From positions 1 to 36,248 of the forward strand of contig JAGBDE010000046.1 of assembly GCA_017937655.1 (NCBI GenBank): DNA of 36,248 nt, given 5' to 3'. The stretch comes from Clostridia bacterium. Its GTDB lineage: Bacteria > Bacillota > Clostridia > Christensenellales > Aristaeellaceae. Below the pieces are notes generated by a model. It saw only the letters and a program-made list of their open reading frames with translations. It had not been told where the DNA came from and did no database searches. This document shows positions 1-8,012 of the stretch, piece by piece. How positions within the stretch are numbered: position 1 is the stretch's first letter; the number at the start of each line of letters is the position of its first letter. The translations under genes and the position numbers were made by a program.

Positions 1-638
1 AAGATGAAGTTGCCGGGGGTGATCTCGTTGCGGAAGCTCTTGCCGATCTGGGCAATACCAGCGGGCAGCTTCTTGCGGGTGGCGCGCATCACGTTCTGGA
101 AGTTGACGAAAATGCCCTGAGCGGTTTCGGGGCGGAGATAGATCTCGTTGGTGGCGTTCTCGGTGACGCCGGCGTGGGTCTTGAACATCAGGTTGAACTG
201 ACGGATGCCGGTGAAGTCCTTCTTGCCGCAGACGGGGCACACGATGTCCTCGTGGTCGGCAATGTACTGCTCCAGCTCGGCGTTGGTCCAGCCGTCGCCG
301 GTCTCTTCGCCCTTGGTGTAGTCCTCAATCAGCTTGTCGGCGCGGAAGCGGGCCTTGCAGGCCTTGCAGTCCATCAGGGGATCGTTGAATCCGCCCACGT
401 GGCCGGAAGCTACCCAAACCTCGCGGTTCATCAGGATGGCGGCGTCCAGACCCACGTTGTATTTGCTCTCCTGAACAAACTTCTGCCACCAGGCTTTCTT
501 GACGTTGTTCTTGAACTCAACGCCCAGGGGACCGTAGTCCCAGCTGTTAGCCAGGCCGCCGTAAATCTCGCTGCCTGCGTAAATGAAGCCACGGCCCTTG
601 CAGAGGGCTACCAGTTTGTCCATGGTTAATGCTGCCAT
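1..638 (-). CDS. glyS: Glycyl-tRNA synthetase, N-terminal part (runs off the window)
   Basis: Class II aminoacyl-tRNA synthetase that charges tRNA-Gly in the cytoplasm; about 212 codons are visible. The frame reads [18 protein letters not shown] at its N-terminus. It then shows the family segments [20 protein letters not shown] with a second CPVCG pair (a zinc-binding insertion), [12 protein letters not shown], and the motif 2 stretch [15 protein letters not shown] just before the window edge. This is the single-chain homodimeric type. The start was chosen because AGGAGG lies 9 bases upstream; a second ATG five codons in lacks such a site. It has its own promoter, which lies over the end of the upstream dehydrogenase gene. 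The leader is about 30 nt, too short for a T-box. The identification is firm. Confidence 0.95.
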   Translation of the reverse strand, partial: MAALTMDKLVALCKGRGFIYAGSEIYGGLANSWDYGPLGVEFKNNVKKAWWQKFVQESKYNVGLDAAILMNREVWVASGHVGGFNDPLMDCKACKARFRADKLIEDYTKGEETGDGWTNAELEQYIADHEDIVCPVCGKKDFTGIRQFNLMFKTHAGVTENATNEIYLRPETAQGIFVNFQNVMRATRKKLPAGIAQIGKSFRNEITPGNFI

Positions 639-671
639 ACAAAAATTCCTCCTATGATCAGATCATTGTCC

Positions 672-700
672 ATCATAGAAGGAAATGGGCGATTTGTCAA
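672..700 (-). promoter_or_regulatory. Promoter of glyS
   Basis: On the minus strand TTGACA (695-700) and TATGAT (672-677) are separated by exactly 17 bp, a near-consensus housekeeping sigma promoter. It overlaps the stop codon of the upstream dehydrogenase gene, so glyS can be transcribed independently. Confidence 0.8.
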
Positions 701-1764
701 GATTTTGTCATGCATTTCCGGAACTGAATCCGGCCCGGCATCAGGTAGTGCTCCATGGGGTAGGTAAGGTGGGTGATTTTGTCCAGCTGATCCACCGTCA
801 CCACGCCTGCGGGGGCGCGCAGCACCGTGGGAATCCGGTTGACGATGGTGGCGCAGGTATGCTCCACGGTGGCGGGCTTGACCACATGGTATTCCACGCC
901 GGGCTCGCCGGTGATGGACCAGTCGCACATATCGCCGTCCTCCGGGCCGTAGACCTTGCCGATGCACCGGGTCTCGATGACCGGGCCCTGGAAGGTTTCC
1001 GTGGTGACCACCGCCGCCATGCCGATGCAGTGGCCCTTGGGGATGTTTTTGCCCAGGGTGCTGGAATAGACCTCGCCGTCATGGAAGTAGGGCACGCATT
1101 TCTGGGTCTGTCGGCGGACGGTCCAGCCCATGCGCTGGGCCAGGGCTTCGTTGCTGTTCCACACGTAGGAAGGCTCCAAAACCGCCGGATGGGCGATCTT
1201 TTCCTCAAACTCCGCCTCCGTCAGATCCACCCCGTGAGCCCTTGCCAGGGCCAGGCCGTAGTCCTCCACATTGTAGCTGACGCTGCCCTCAATGCGCTGA
1301 ATTTTGTGGCAGCCCGCCGCCACCTGGGCCACCATGTTGACCCAGAAAATATCCTCCATGCCGCTACCCACAAAGGTACAGCCGTTTTTCTTGGCCAGCA
1401 TGTCCAGATGGTTGGTGCGCATGGGATCGGTGGTCCAGGAATAGGTGGCTTCCTCGCAGGTGGTGATCACGCTGATGCCCCGGCTCAGGCATTTCACATA
1501 CTGGTCAAAGCAGTCGCTGACCAGGGAAAACAGCGTCACCACGGCGATGTCCGCATCGGTGTGGTCCAGGACGTCGTCCGCCCGGTCAGAGATGCAAACG
1601 CCGGTCTTTACGCCCAGGTTTGCGTAGTCGCCAATGTCCATGCCCACGATGTCCGGGTTAATGTCAATGGCCCCCACAATTTGCGCGCCCTTTTCATACA
1701 GATAGCGCAGGATGTACTTGCTCATTTTGCCGCAGCCGTACTGAATGACCTTGATTTTATCCAT
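697..1764 (-). CDS. DapB-fold NAD(P)-dependent dehydrogenase, 2,4-diaminopentanoate dehydrogenase-like
   Basis: A 355-residue oxidoreductase. The N-terminus ([19 protein letters not shown]) is a Rossmann nucleotide-binding strand and glycine loop of the dihydrodipicolinate reductase N-terminal type. The C-terminal half has features such as [19 protein letters not shown] that recall the 2,4-diaminopentanoate dehydrogenase C-terminal domain family. That enzyme acts in anaerobic ornithine fermentation, oxidising an amine with NAD(P)+. The true substrate here cannot be read from sequence, and none of the other ornithine-fermentation genes (such as the aminomutase or thiolase) is in the window. 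Start: ATG at 1764 preceded by AAGGAGG at 8 bases; an upstream in-frame start at 1821 has no such site. It is not DapB itself, being about 90 residues longer. Confidence 0.7.
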   Translation of the reverse strand: MDKIKVIQYGCGKMSKYILRYLYEKGAQIVGAIDINPDIVGMDIGDYANLGVKTGVCISDRADDVLDHTDADIAVVTLFSLVSDCFDQYVKCLSRGISVITTCEEATYSWTTDPMRTNHLDMLAKKNGCTFVGSGMEDIFWVNMVAQVAAGCHKIQRIEGSVSYNVEDYGLALARAHGVDLTEAEFEEKIAHPAVLEPSYVWNSNEALAQRMGWTVRRQTQKCVPYFHDGEVYSSTLGKNIPKGHCIGMAAVVTTETFQGPVIETRCIGKVYGPEDGDMCDWSITGEPGVEYHVVKPATVEHTCATIVNRIPTVLRAPAGVVTVDQLDKITHLTYPMEHYLMPGRIQFRKCMTKS

Positions 1765-1847
1765 TGCTGTTGCCTCCTTGCGTTGAAAAGATGCACAAAG
1801 TTTTCCCGCTGTGGCGGCCAATGATGCGCCCGGGCCAGCGGTTTTTG

Positions 1848-1876
1848 TTGTAAAACCGGACTGCCTGTGCTACAAT
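1848..1876 (+). promoter_or_regulatory. Promoter of the phosphodiester glycosidase-like gene
   Basis: TTGTAA (1848-1853), a 17-bp spacer and TACAAT (1871-1876) lie about 37 bases before the ATG at 1913. Confidence 0.6.
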
Positions 1877-1912
1877 ATTTGACAGACTTTATGCATATGG
1901 AGGCTTTTTCAA

Positions 1913-2905
1913 ATGAAAAAAGCGTTGATTTTGCTTGTGATGCTGGTGCTGCTTTTCACCATGCCCCTGGAGGCGCTGGCGGCAAAAAAACTGTACGAGA
2001 CCTCCACGGAACTGGTTCCTGCCCCGGAACCCGTGGCCGTGCCGGAACTGCCTTTGGGCGAGGACGGCTTCCTCCGGGAGGGCGAGGAATCGCCCTATGT
2101 GGTACAGGACGAGGAAACTGGCTTCTGGGCCTATGTTTCCCCGGATCTGCGCATCGAGATCACCCGCTACCAGGAGAAAACCTATCCCCTGGAGTGGTTT
2201 GAGACCCACATTTACACCCGCAACGACCAGCGCTTCCGCTCCATTCTGGTCAACCCGGATCATCCTGGCCGGGGCATGACCAAGCCGGTAGATATCGCCA
2301 AGAACAACAACTGCGTCCTGGCTTTCAGCGACGACTTCATTGGTTTCCGCTACGTGGAGGCCGCGGAGCGGAAGGGCTTGATCATCCGTGGTGGACGGCT
2401 TTATGAGGATACCCCTTATAGGAATTCCAGCCGGGCCCAGCCCAACTACGACCTGCTGGCCTACTACCCCGACGGCAGCATGAAGGCATTCCTCAACGGC
2501 GAGACCAACGCCGAGGAGCTGCTGGCCGCAGGCGTGACCGATACCTGGTGCTTCGGCCCGGTGCTGGTTTCCGGTGGCGAACTGAGTCAGATCATGGTGG
2601 AGGACGGTTATCACCTGCCCCAGCCCCGGCAGGCGCTGGGCATGATCGAGCCCGGCCACTACATGCTGCTGACCGTCAAGGGCCGTGTCAAGAGCAGCGC
2701 GGGCGTGCCCATGCGATGGCTGGCTCTGTATATGAAGGAAAAGGGCGTTGTGGAAGGCCTGAACCTGGACGGCGGCAACACCATCGCTCTGGTGTTCCTG
2801 GGCGATCTGCTTACCGAAAAGCACGCCAACCAGAGTTCCAACACCATCCGCTCCATGAGCGGCATGATCGGCTTGGGCGAGTGGCAGTATGACGTGGAGG
2901 AATAA
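1913..2905 (+). CDS. Secreted phosphodiester glycosidase (NAGPA/DUF2233) family protein
   Basis: A 330-residue protein with a clear signal peptide (MKKALILLVMLVLLFTMPLEALA, cleavage near residue 23) and no lipobox cysteine, so it is exported. The C-terminal half carries the family signature GLNLDGGNTIALVF (compare NLDGGGSST in phosphodiester glycosidases) and an FGPVLVSGGE strand. Relatives remove GlcNAc from phosphodiester-linked glycans or act on exopolysaccharide; the substrate here is unknown. Start: ATG with GGAGG 8 bases upstream. The stop is 6 bases before the next gene's GTG, so the two are probably cotranscribed. The family call is good; the function is an inference. Confidence 0.75.
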   Translation: MKKALILLVMLVLLFTMPLEALAAKKLYETSTELVPAPEPVAVPELPLGEDGFLREGEESPYVVQDEETGFWAYVSPDLRIEITRYQEKTYPLEWFETHIYTRNDQRFRSILVNPDHPGRGMTKPVDIAKNNNCVLAFSDDFIGFRYVEAAERKGLIIRGGRLYEDTPYRNSSRAQPNYDLLAYYPDGSMKAFLNGETNAEELLAAGVTDTWCFGPVLVSGGELSQIMVEDGYHLPQPRQALGMIEPGHYMLLTVKGRVKSSAGVPMRWLALYMKEKGVVEGLNLDGGNTIALVFLGDLLTEKHANQSSNTIRSMSGMIGLGEWQYDVEE

Positions 2906-2911
2906 GCAAGC

Positions 2912-3352
2912 GTGGAGATTCTTCGCTTGACACCGGACAACCCGCTGTGGGAATCCGCCGCTGATTTTGCGGAAAACTGCAGCTGGATTGCCGGGAAGCA
3001 CGTTGCCCAGATGATGCGGGAAAACCGCTTCACGGACTGGGAGGCCATCTTCTTTGCCATGGAGGATGATCGCTTTGCCGGATACTGCACCTTCCTCAAG
3101 GAGGACTATTATCCGGAAAACCGTTATTCTCCCTGGATCAGCAGCATGTTTGTGGACGAAGCTTTCCGGGGAAGGCGCATCAGCGGGCAGATGATCGACT
3201 TTGTGTGCGGTTATGCCCGGGAGCAGGGCTTTGGCAGGGTGTACATCCCCACGGACACGCCCCGGCTCTATGAACGCTTCGGCTTCACCGTCATCGACAG
3301 TCTGACAAACTACGGCGGCGATATCGACCAGGTCTTATCCAAACAGATTTGA
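2912..3352 (+). CDS. GNAT-family N-acetyltransferase (paralog of the one at 11880)
   Basis: A 146-residue GNAT protein. The acetyl-CoA binding motif A is visible as MFVDEAFRGRRISGQMI, followed by the beta5-alpha4 region RLYERFGFTVID. It starts with GTG; the GGAGG at the very end of the preceding gene serves as ribosome site, implying translational coupling. It is strongly similar along its whole length to the protein at 11880-12335 (shared ENCSW/RNCSW, AGYCTF, FVDE-FRGRR, YE-FGF). The acceptor substrate is unknown. A strong intrinsic terminator follows directly. Confidence 0.8.
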   Translation: MEILRLTPDNPLWESAADFAENCSWIAGKHVAQMMRENRFTDWEAIFFAMEDDRFAGYCTFLKEDYYPENRYSPWISSMFVDEAFRGRRISGQMIDFVCGYAREQGFGRVYIPTDTPRLYERFGFTVIDSLTNYGGDIDQVLSKQI

Positions 3353-3358
3353 TACCAT

Positions 3359-3391
3359 ACAGCCGGAAATTTTCCGGCTGTTATTTTTTTA
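3359..3391 (+). terminator. Intrinsic terminator after the GNAT gene
   Basis: A 9-bp stem (ACAGCCGGA / TCCGGCTGT, loop AATTT) is followed by a T-rich tract. It ends the 1848-3352 transcription unit just before the mgtE promoter. Confidence 0.85.
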
Positions 3392-3398
3392 TTTCGGG

Positions 3399-3427
3399 TT
3401 GACAGGAGCCGAGTTTGAAACTATATT
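3399..3427 (+). promoter_or_regulatory. Promoter of mgtE
   Basis: A perfect TTGACA (3399-3404), a 17-bp spacer and TATATT (3422-3427). The predicted transcript begins near 3434, giving an untranslated leader of about 170 nt before mgtE. Confidence 0.85.
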
Positions 3428-3460
3428 AAAAAGACAGGACATTTGAAAGGAGGGCGCACC

Positions 3461-3535
3461 ATGGACGCTGGAAGTACTGGTAACATACCGGGCCGATCGT
3501 GGATGGAAGGCGGGCGTGTGTGCGCCTTGGCATAA
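3461..3535 (+). CDS. Putative 24-residue leader peptide upstream of mgtE
   Basis: A short reading frame in the mgtE leader begins ATG at 3461 with an excellent ribosome site (AAAGGAGG, 7-base spacing) and ends TAA at 3533-3535. The peptide starts MDAGSTGNIPGRSW and ends VCALA. The site is as strong as that of mgtE itself. The segment GGCGCAC at the ribosome site (about 3453-3459) can pair with GTGCGCC near the end of the frame, so translation could alter leader folding. It resembles no known Mg2+ leader peptide and could be fortuitous. Confidence 0.4.
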   Translation: MDAGSTGNIPGRSWMEGGRVCALA

Positions 3536-3606
3536 GAAAAATCCATAGGCCGGTGTGTTTCTGCTTCCCTGATTTCTCAAAAAAATCAAAGGAGGGAAAC
3601 ATCGCC

Positions 3607-4983
3607 GTGAAAGAACGTTTCGAAATTCTGGAAACCACCATTCATACTTTGCTGCAGGCAAAAAAGTATATGACGCTGCGGGATATCCTGGTGACCATGA
3701 ATCCCAACGATATCGCCCAGACCCTTGGCGAGCTGGAAGAAGAACGCATCCCGCTCCTTTTCCGTCTGCTTCCCAAGGAACTGGCGGCGGAGACCTTTGT
3801 GGAAATGGAAACCGACGCCCAGGAAATGCTCATCCAGGGCTTTTCCGATACGGAGCTGAAGGAGATCGTTGACGAGCTGTACGTGGACGACGCCGCCGAC
3901 CTGGTGGAGGAAATGCCCGCCAATGTGGTCAAGCGTATTCTCAAGCAGGCCACGCCGGAAATGCGCAACTCCATCAACCAGATTCTGCGCTATCCGGAAA
4001 ACTCCGCCGGTTCCATCATGACCACGGAATACGTGGCCCTGCGCCCCAACATGACCGTGGCGGAAAGCATCAAGCAAATCCGCCGCAAGGGCGTGGACAA
4101 GGAGACCATCTACACCTGCTACGTGACGGAGAACCGTGCCCTCATCGGTGTTGTCAGCGTCAAGGACCTGCTCCTTGCCCCCAATGACGACATCGAAATT
4201 TCCGAGATCATGCTCACAAACGTCATCAGCGTCACCACCCTGGCCGACCAGGAAGAAGTGGCCCAGATGATGTCCAAATACCACTTCCTGGCCATGCCCG
4301 TGGTGGACAGCGACAACCGTATGGTGGGTATCGTCACCTTCGACGACGCCATGACCGTTCTGGAAGACGAGGTCACCGAGGACATCGCGTTGATGGCTGG
4401 TATGACCCCCTCCGAGGAGAGCTACCTCAAGAGCACTCCCTGGGAGATGTTCAAGCACCGGATTCCCTGGCTGATTCTGCTCATGGTTTCCGCCACCTTT
4501 ACCGGCATGATCATTACCGGCTTTGAGGACGCGCTGGCGGCCCAGGCCGTGCTGACTGCCTTCATCCCCATGCTGATGGGTACCGGCGGTAACTCCGGCT
4601 CCCAGAGCTCCGTCATGGTCATCCGCGCCCTGTCTCTGGGCGAGCTGAAGCTGGAGCACATCGGCAAGGTGATCTGGAAAGAGATCCGCACCGCCGTTCT
4701 GTGCGGCGTCGCCCTGGGCGCGGCCTGCTTTGCCAAGCTCATCCTGGTGGACAAAATGCTGCTGGGTAACGGCGATATCACCGTTCTGGTGGCTGGCGTC
4801 ATCACCCTGGCCATGGCGGCCACGGTTCTGCTGGCCAAGTTGGTGGGCTGCGTGTTGCCCATGATCGCCAAGCGGCTGGGCTTTGACCCTGCCGTTATGG
4901 CCAGTCCCTTCATCACCACCATAGTGGACGCCCTGTCCCTGCTGATTTATTTCATGTTTGCTACCGCCATTCTGCATCTGTAA
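3607..4983 (+). CDS. mgtE: Magnesium transporter MgtE
   Basis: A 458-residue Mg2+ channel of the cytoplasmic membrane. The order is: an N-terminal superhelical domain (about residues 1-130, rich in LPxE/ADLVEEMP segments), tandem CBS domains (about 130-255, MTTEYVALRPNMTV and IMLTNVISVTTL), a linking plug helix, and five transmembrane helices from about residue 285. The signature MLMGTGGNSGSQSS is in the pore region. CBS and N domains sense cytosolic Mg2+ in characterised MgtE. Start: GTG at 3607 with AAAGGAGG 10 bases upstream; an in-frame ATG at 3499 lacks a site and would add 36 atypical residues. A long leader precedes it, but the conserved M-box (ykoK) core was not recognised. A terminator follows. 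Confidence 0.95.
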   Translation: MKERFEILETTIHTLLQAKKYMTLRDILVTMNPNDIAQTLGELEEERIPLLFRLLPKELAAETFVEMETDAQEMLIQGFSDTELKEIVDELYVDDAADLVEEMPANVVKRILKQATPEMRNSINQILRYPENSAGSIMTTEYVALRPNMTVAESIKQIRRKGVDKETIYTCYVTENRALIGVVSVKDLLLAPNDDIEISEIMLTNVISVTTLADQEEVAQMMSKYHFLAMPVVDSDNRMVGIVTFDDAMTVLEDEVTEDIALMAGMTPSEESYLKSTPWEMFKHRIPWLILLMVSATFTGMIITGFEDALAAQAVLTAFIPMLMGTGGNSGSQSSVMVIRALSLGELKLEHIGKVIWKEIRTAVLCGVALGAACFAKLILVDKMLLGNGDITVLVAGVITLAMAATVLLAKLVGCVLPMIAKRLGFDPAVMASPFITTIVDALSLLIYFMFATAILHL

Positions 4984-4990
4984 ATGAACA

Positions 4991-5026
4991 AAAGCCGCGG
5001 CGATCTTGCTGCCGCGGTTTTTCATT
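4991..5026 (+). terminator. Intrinsic terminator after mgtE
   Basis: The stem CCGCGGC / GCCGCGG (4995-5001 with 5011-5017), extended by A-T pairs, is followed by TTTTTC. The loop is GATCTTGCT. Confidence 0.9.
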
Positions 5027-5044
5027 TTCGGAAGGAGTCAAAAG

Positions 5045-5563
5045 ATGAGAATCGAAACAGAAAGACTGTTTCTTCGGGAGATGGATGAGGCGGATTTTGA
5101 TGCGTTGTATGCCGTTCTGGCCGATTCGGACATCATGCAGCACTATCCTTACACCTTCGACGAAGAACGCGTTAGGGGCTGGATACAGAGAAATCAGGAA
5201 AGATATCACATCTTCGGCTTTGGATTGTGGGCGGTTTGCCTGAAAGACAGCGGAGAGATGATCGGCGACTGCGGCCTCAGCATGCAGATGATCGGTGGGC
5301 ATATCAGACCGGAGATTGGCTATCACATCCGGGGCGATAAGCAGCGCCGGGGATATGCCCGGGAGGCAGCCTCTGCCGTCCGGGATTGGACGTTTCGGCA
5401 TACGACCTTTGGGGTGGTTTACTCCTACATGAAGCAGGGAAATCTGCCGTCTGCCCGAACGGCGCAGGCTTACGGCTGCCGCCTGGTGGAGGAATACCCA
5501 GGTGGCGACAACGGAATGACCAGCGTGTATGCCATCACCCGGGAGGAATGGGAAAAGCTGTAA
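5045..5563 (+). CDS. GNAT-family N-acetyltransferase, RimJ/RimL type
   Basis: A 172-residue acetyltransferase of the group that includes ribosomal-protein and small-molecule N-acetyltransferases. It opens with the typical IETERLFLREMDEADFDAL and contains EIGYHIRGDKQRRGYAREAA, the acetyl-CoA pyrophosphate loop (motif A), then NLPSARTAQAYGCRLVEEY near the end. It starts at ATG 5045 with GGAAGGAG upstream. No promoter was recognised in the 20 bases after the mgtE terminator; expression may depend on readthrough or on a promoter inside the terminator region. Substrate unknown. It is not a close relative of the other two GNAT proteins in the window. Confidence 0.8.
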   Translation: MRIETERLFLREMDEADFDALYAVLADSDIMQHYPYTFDEERVRGWIQRNQERYHIFGFGLWAVCLKDSGEMIGDCGLSMQMIGGHIRPEIGYHIRGDKQRRGYAREAASAVRDWTFRHTTFGVVYSYMKQGNLPSARTAQAYGCRLVEEYPGGDNGMTSVYAITREEWEKL

Positions 5564-5566
5564 ACA

Positions 5567-5599
5567 AAAGAACCAGGATCATATGTCCTGGCTCTTTTT
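5567..5599. terminator. Bidirectional terminator between convergent genes
   Basis: The hairpin CCAGGA / TCCTGG (5573-5578 with 5586-5591) is flanked by AAAAGA on the left and TCTTTTT on the right, so it can end both the plus-strand GNAT gene and the minus-strand hydrolase gene. Confidence 0.8.
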
Positions 5600-5608
5600 G
5601 TATACAAA

Positions 5609-6607
5609 TTATCCTACATTTGCACGGATCCACCCGGTGATGCCTTCCGGCAGTTCCGGGTTCATCAGTGTGCCGTCCGCAAATTTCAAGTCGTTCTGGA
5701 TGGCGTTGTTGATGCAATGCTGGCCCATTTGCACTTCGCCGGCGATGTTGGAAGCCACGGAACCGTCCCGGTTGAAAACCAGCTCGGGCAGGAAAAGCTG
5801 CACGTTTTTCATGGCGGCGTAGCGTTCCAGGTGGGGCCGGATGGTGAGATCAAAGGAGATGAGCTCGTCATGGTGGGCGTGGCAGAGTAGGATGGGAATG
5901 TTCCGTTCCGCCAGCACGTCCAGCTGCTTTTCCGAGGGCAGATAGGCCGGGGCCATGAGGATGGCGGCGTCAAACAGCTCCGGGGCGGCGTTCAGCAGTC
6001 GCCAGGAGGCGTATCCACCGGCAGAAGAGCCGGTGAGCAAGGTTTTTCCGGCGCAGGAGAAGCTGGCACGGGCTTCTTTCAGCAGGGCAAGCAGCGAGGT
6101 TGTATACAGGGACTCGGCGCCGCAGATCCTTGCTACAAAAGAGTTCCGCTGCTGGTAGCCCTCCACCAGCGTCTTGAGGCGCAGGGAATAATCGGCCAGG
6201 TCGCCGGGGGCCTTTGTGGTCATCCAGGTCATGGCGGTGTATCCATTCTCGCCCACATGCTCGTTGGCCAAGGGGCACACGATGTACGCGCCGCCAAGCT
6301 TTTGCTGGTATTCCGGGCTGGCGAACATCTCCATGCCGGAGTAGTTCACCGCCAGTTTGCCTGCCAGCGCATTGCCCGCGCCGTGCAGCCCGAAAATGAC
6401 GGGATACGTTTTGTCCAGAGGCATGCCGTGTTTTGTGGGATCGTAGACGTAGTAGCGCAGGTCGCCCACGGAATCGTCAATGGAGGCGAAAGTGCGCTCC
6501 TCAAACAGATCCAGATACGCGCCGGTGGGGTAACCCGGCTCCGTGCCCACGGTCATGTCGGCCGTCATGAAATCGGCCCAGGGATAAATCTTTTTGTCCA
6601 GAGACAT
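5609..6607 (-). CDS. Alpha/beta hydrolase (esterase/peptidase-like)
   Basis: A 332-residue cytoplasmic protein with no signal peptide. The alpha/beta hydrolase elements are TYPVIFGLHGAGN (oxyanion strand and loop), the nucleophile elbow LLTGSSAGGYASW (GxSxG), IPILLCHAHHDELISF (the region of the acidic residue) and a late GQHC histidine. This resembles the feruloyl-esterase/PHB-depolymerase-like and predicted peptidase groups. Start: ATG at 6607 preceded by GGAGG about 7 bases upstream; longer in-frame starts reaching 6751 run into the divergent gene and have no site. It is transcribed alone, divergently from the MBL-fold gene. The substrate cannot be assigned. Confidence 0.7.
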   Translation of the reverse strand: MSLDKKIYPWADFMTADMTVGTEPGYPTGAYLDLFEERTFASIDDSVGDLRYYVYDPTKHGMPLDKTYPVIFGLHGAGNALAGKLAVNYSGMEMFASPEYQQKLGGAYIVCPLANEHVGENGYTAMTWMTTKAPGDLADYSLRLKTLVEGYQQRNSFVARICGAESLYTTSLLALLKEARASFSCAGKTLLTGSSAGGYASWRLLNAAPELFDAAILMAPAYLPSEKQLDVLAERNIPILLCHAHHDELISFDLTIRPHLERYAAMKNVQLFLPELVFNRDGSVASNIAGEVQMGQHCINNAIQNDLKFADGTLMNPELPEGITGWIRANVG

Positions 6608-6673
6608 ATGATCGCCTCCTGTAAAATTCTGCCTGTATCTTATCATGAAAACCGGGCCCGGGCAAGGGAAATG

Positions 6674-6702
6674 TTGTGCGGCGGGGCGGATGGTGCTATA
6701 AT
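6674..6702 (+). promoter_or_regulatory. Promoter of the MBL-fold gene
   Basis: TTGTGC (6674-6679), a 17-bp spacer and a perfect TATAAT (6697-6702) lie about 50 bases before the start at 6751. Confidence 0.7.
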
Positions 6703-6750
6703 AACTGTATACAGAAAATGCATGGGGCGTCGCCCCGGAGAGGAAAACCA

Positions 6751-7509
6751 ATGGAAAGAGCCATCATCACGAAGATTTTTGACAATGTGTGGCAGATTGA
6801 CGATGCGGGAGAATCCAACAGCTTTGTGATTGCGGGCAAGGACAAGGCCATGGTGATCGACACGGTGAACGGCATGGAGAACCTGCAGGAAGTGGTGCGC
6901 ACGCTGACGGACTTGCCCCTGGTGGTGGTCAACACCCACGGCCATTGCGACCACATTGCGGGCAATGTGTTTTTTGACGAGATTTGGATCCATCCTGCCG
7001 ATGAAGCCCTGGCCCAGGAGCACTACGGCTTCTTCCGGGAGGAGATGGAGAAACAGAACCTGACCCCGGGCCGGTTCCGCTTTTTGGAGGTGGGCCAGGT
7101 GTTCGACCTGGGCGGCGTGAAGCTGGAGGTGGTCAGCCTGCGGGGCCACACGGCGGGCTCTGTGGGCTTCCTGGACAGGGGAAACCGGGTGCTGTTTTCC
7201 GGCGACGGGGTCATCGCCACGCCCTGGATGCAGCTGGACGAGAGCATGCCCATTTCCACGCTGCTGGACAGTCTGACCGGGCTGAAGCGGGACTTTGGCG
7301 CGGATTTCGACCATGTGCTGACGGGCCACGCCAAGGGCCTGACCGGGGCCGACCTGGTGGACAAGCTGATTCGCGGCTGTGAGGAGATGCTCCGGGGCGA
7401 AACGGGCAGCGATCGGCCCTACCATTATTTTGCCGGGGAAGCCCTGTGGCATCCGGTGGAGGACGAGAACAACATCGGCATTGTATACAAGACGGAAAAC
7501 CTGAAATAA
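6751..7509 (+). CDS. MBL-fold metallo-hydrolase
   Basis: A 252-residue metallo-beta-lactamase-fold enzyme. The metal-binding signature VVNTHGHCDHIAG (HxHxDH) is followed by SLRGHTAGSVGF (third histidine), VLFSGDGV (bridging aspartate) and HVLTGHAKG (last histidine), so a dinuclear centre is complete. Family members include glyoxalase II-like and lactonase-type hydrolases; the substrate is not evident. Start: ATG at 6751 with GGAGAGG 9-10 bases before. An in-frame GTG at 6676 lies inside the promoter and is rejected. A probable terminator follows. Confidence 0.85.
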   Translation: MERAIITKIFDNVWQIDDAGESNSFVIAGKDKAMVIDTVNGMENLQEVVRTLTDLPLVVVNTHGHCDHIAGNVFFDEIWIHPADEALAQEHYGFFREEMEKQNLTPGRFRFLEVGQVFDLGGVKLEVVSLRGHTAGSVGFLDRGNRVLFSGDGVIATPWMQLDESMPISTLLDSLTGLKRDFGADFDHVLTGHAKGLTGADLVDKLIRGCEEMLRGETGSDRPYHYFAGEALWHPVEDENNIGIVYKTENLK

Positions 7510-7515
7510 GGAGGG

Positions 7516-7549
7516 AACGCCTGCGGGAGGGGATCCTGCGGGCGTTTTC
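7516..7549 (+). terminator. Probable terminator after the MBL-fold gene
   Basis: The stem AACGCC / GGCGTT (7516-7521 with 7541-7546) has an imperfect inner GC-rich stem and is followed by TTTTC. The inner mismatches make it less certain than the other terminators. Confidence 0.55.
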
Positions 7550-7605
7550 ATATCCGGAAAAAAGGCCGCATAGCCTTTCGTATCAGCAATGGGGGAGGGG
7601 ACGCG

Positions 7606-7887
7606 GTGACGCTGGCAGAACTGCGCACAAAAGAGGTGATTGACGTTCACAGCGGAAAGCGGCTGGGCAAGGTGATGGATTTGGAGTTTTGTGTGGAAAA
7701 CAGCCGCATCACGGCCCTGGTGGTGCCTGCGGACACCAGCTTTTTGCAGTCCCTTCGGGGCGAAAAATGCGGCCTGGTCATCCCCTGGGAGGATATCCAG
7801 CGCATCGGGGATGATGTGATTTTAGTGAGTTTGCGGCAGGATGGAGGGCATTTCGGGCAATCCTGCTGGATCGAGACATCGGGCTGA
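7606..7887 (+). CDS. YlmC/YmxH family PRC-barrel sporulation protein
   Basis: A 93-residue small beta-barrel protein. The sequence LRTKEVIDVHSGKRLGKVMD followed by IPWEDIQRIGDDVILV is the PRC-barrel pattern of YlmC/YmxH proteins in spore-forming Firmicutes. It starts with GTG at 7606 after GGGGAGGGG. It sits just before nrdR, an arrangement common in Clostridia, which supports the assignment. The molecular role is not well defined in this family. The tail (SLRQDGGHFGQSCWIETSG) is longer than the core barrel. Confidence 0.8.
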   Translation: MTLAELRTKEVIDVHSGKRLGKVMDLEFCVENSRITALVVPADTSFLQSLRGEKCGLVIPWEDIQRIGDDVILVSLRQDGGHFGQSCWIETSG

Positions 7888-7942
7888 GGAAAAGCATGTG
7901 GAAAAAACGCCCGGCAAATGTGGATATTTTTTTGAAAAATTG

Positions 7943-7971
7943 TTGAAATATTACAATTCATTTGCTATAAT
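7943..7971 (+). promoter_or_regulatory. Promoter of nrdR
   Basis: TTGAAA (7943-7948), a 17-bp AT-rich spacer and TATAAT (7966-7971) lie about 40 bases before the nrdR ATG. Confidence 0.8.
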
Positions 7972-8012
7972 TAACAAAGTCATTACGGAAATCACAAAGG
8001 AGAGTATGAACC

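Noticed and set aside
3428..3606. M-box magnesium riboswitch before mgtE
   Set aside because: Position and length suit it, but I could not find the conserved core by eye; a covariance search would be decisive.
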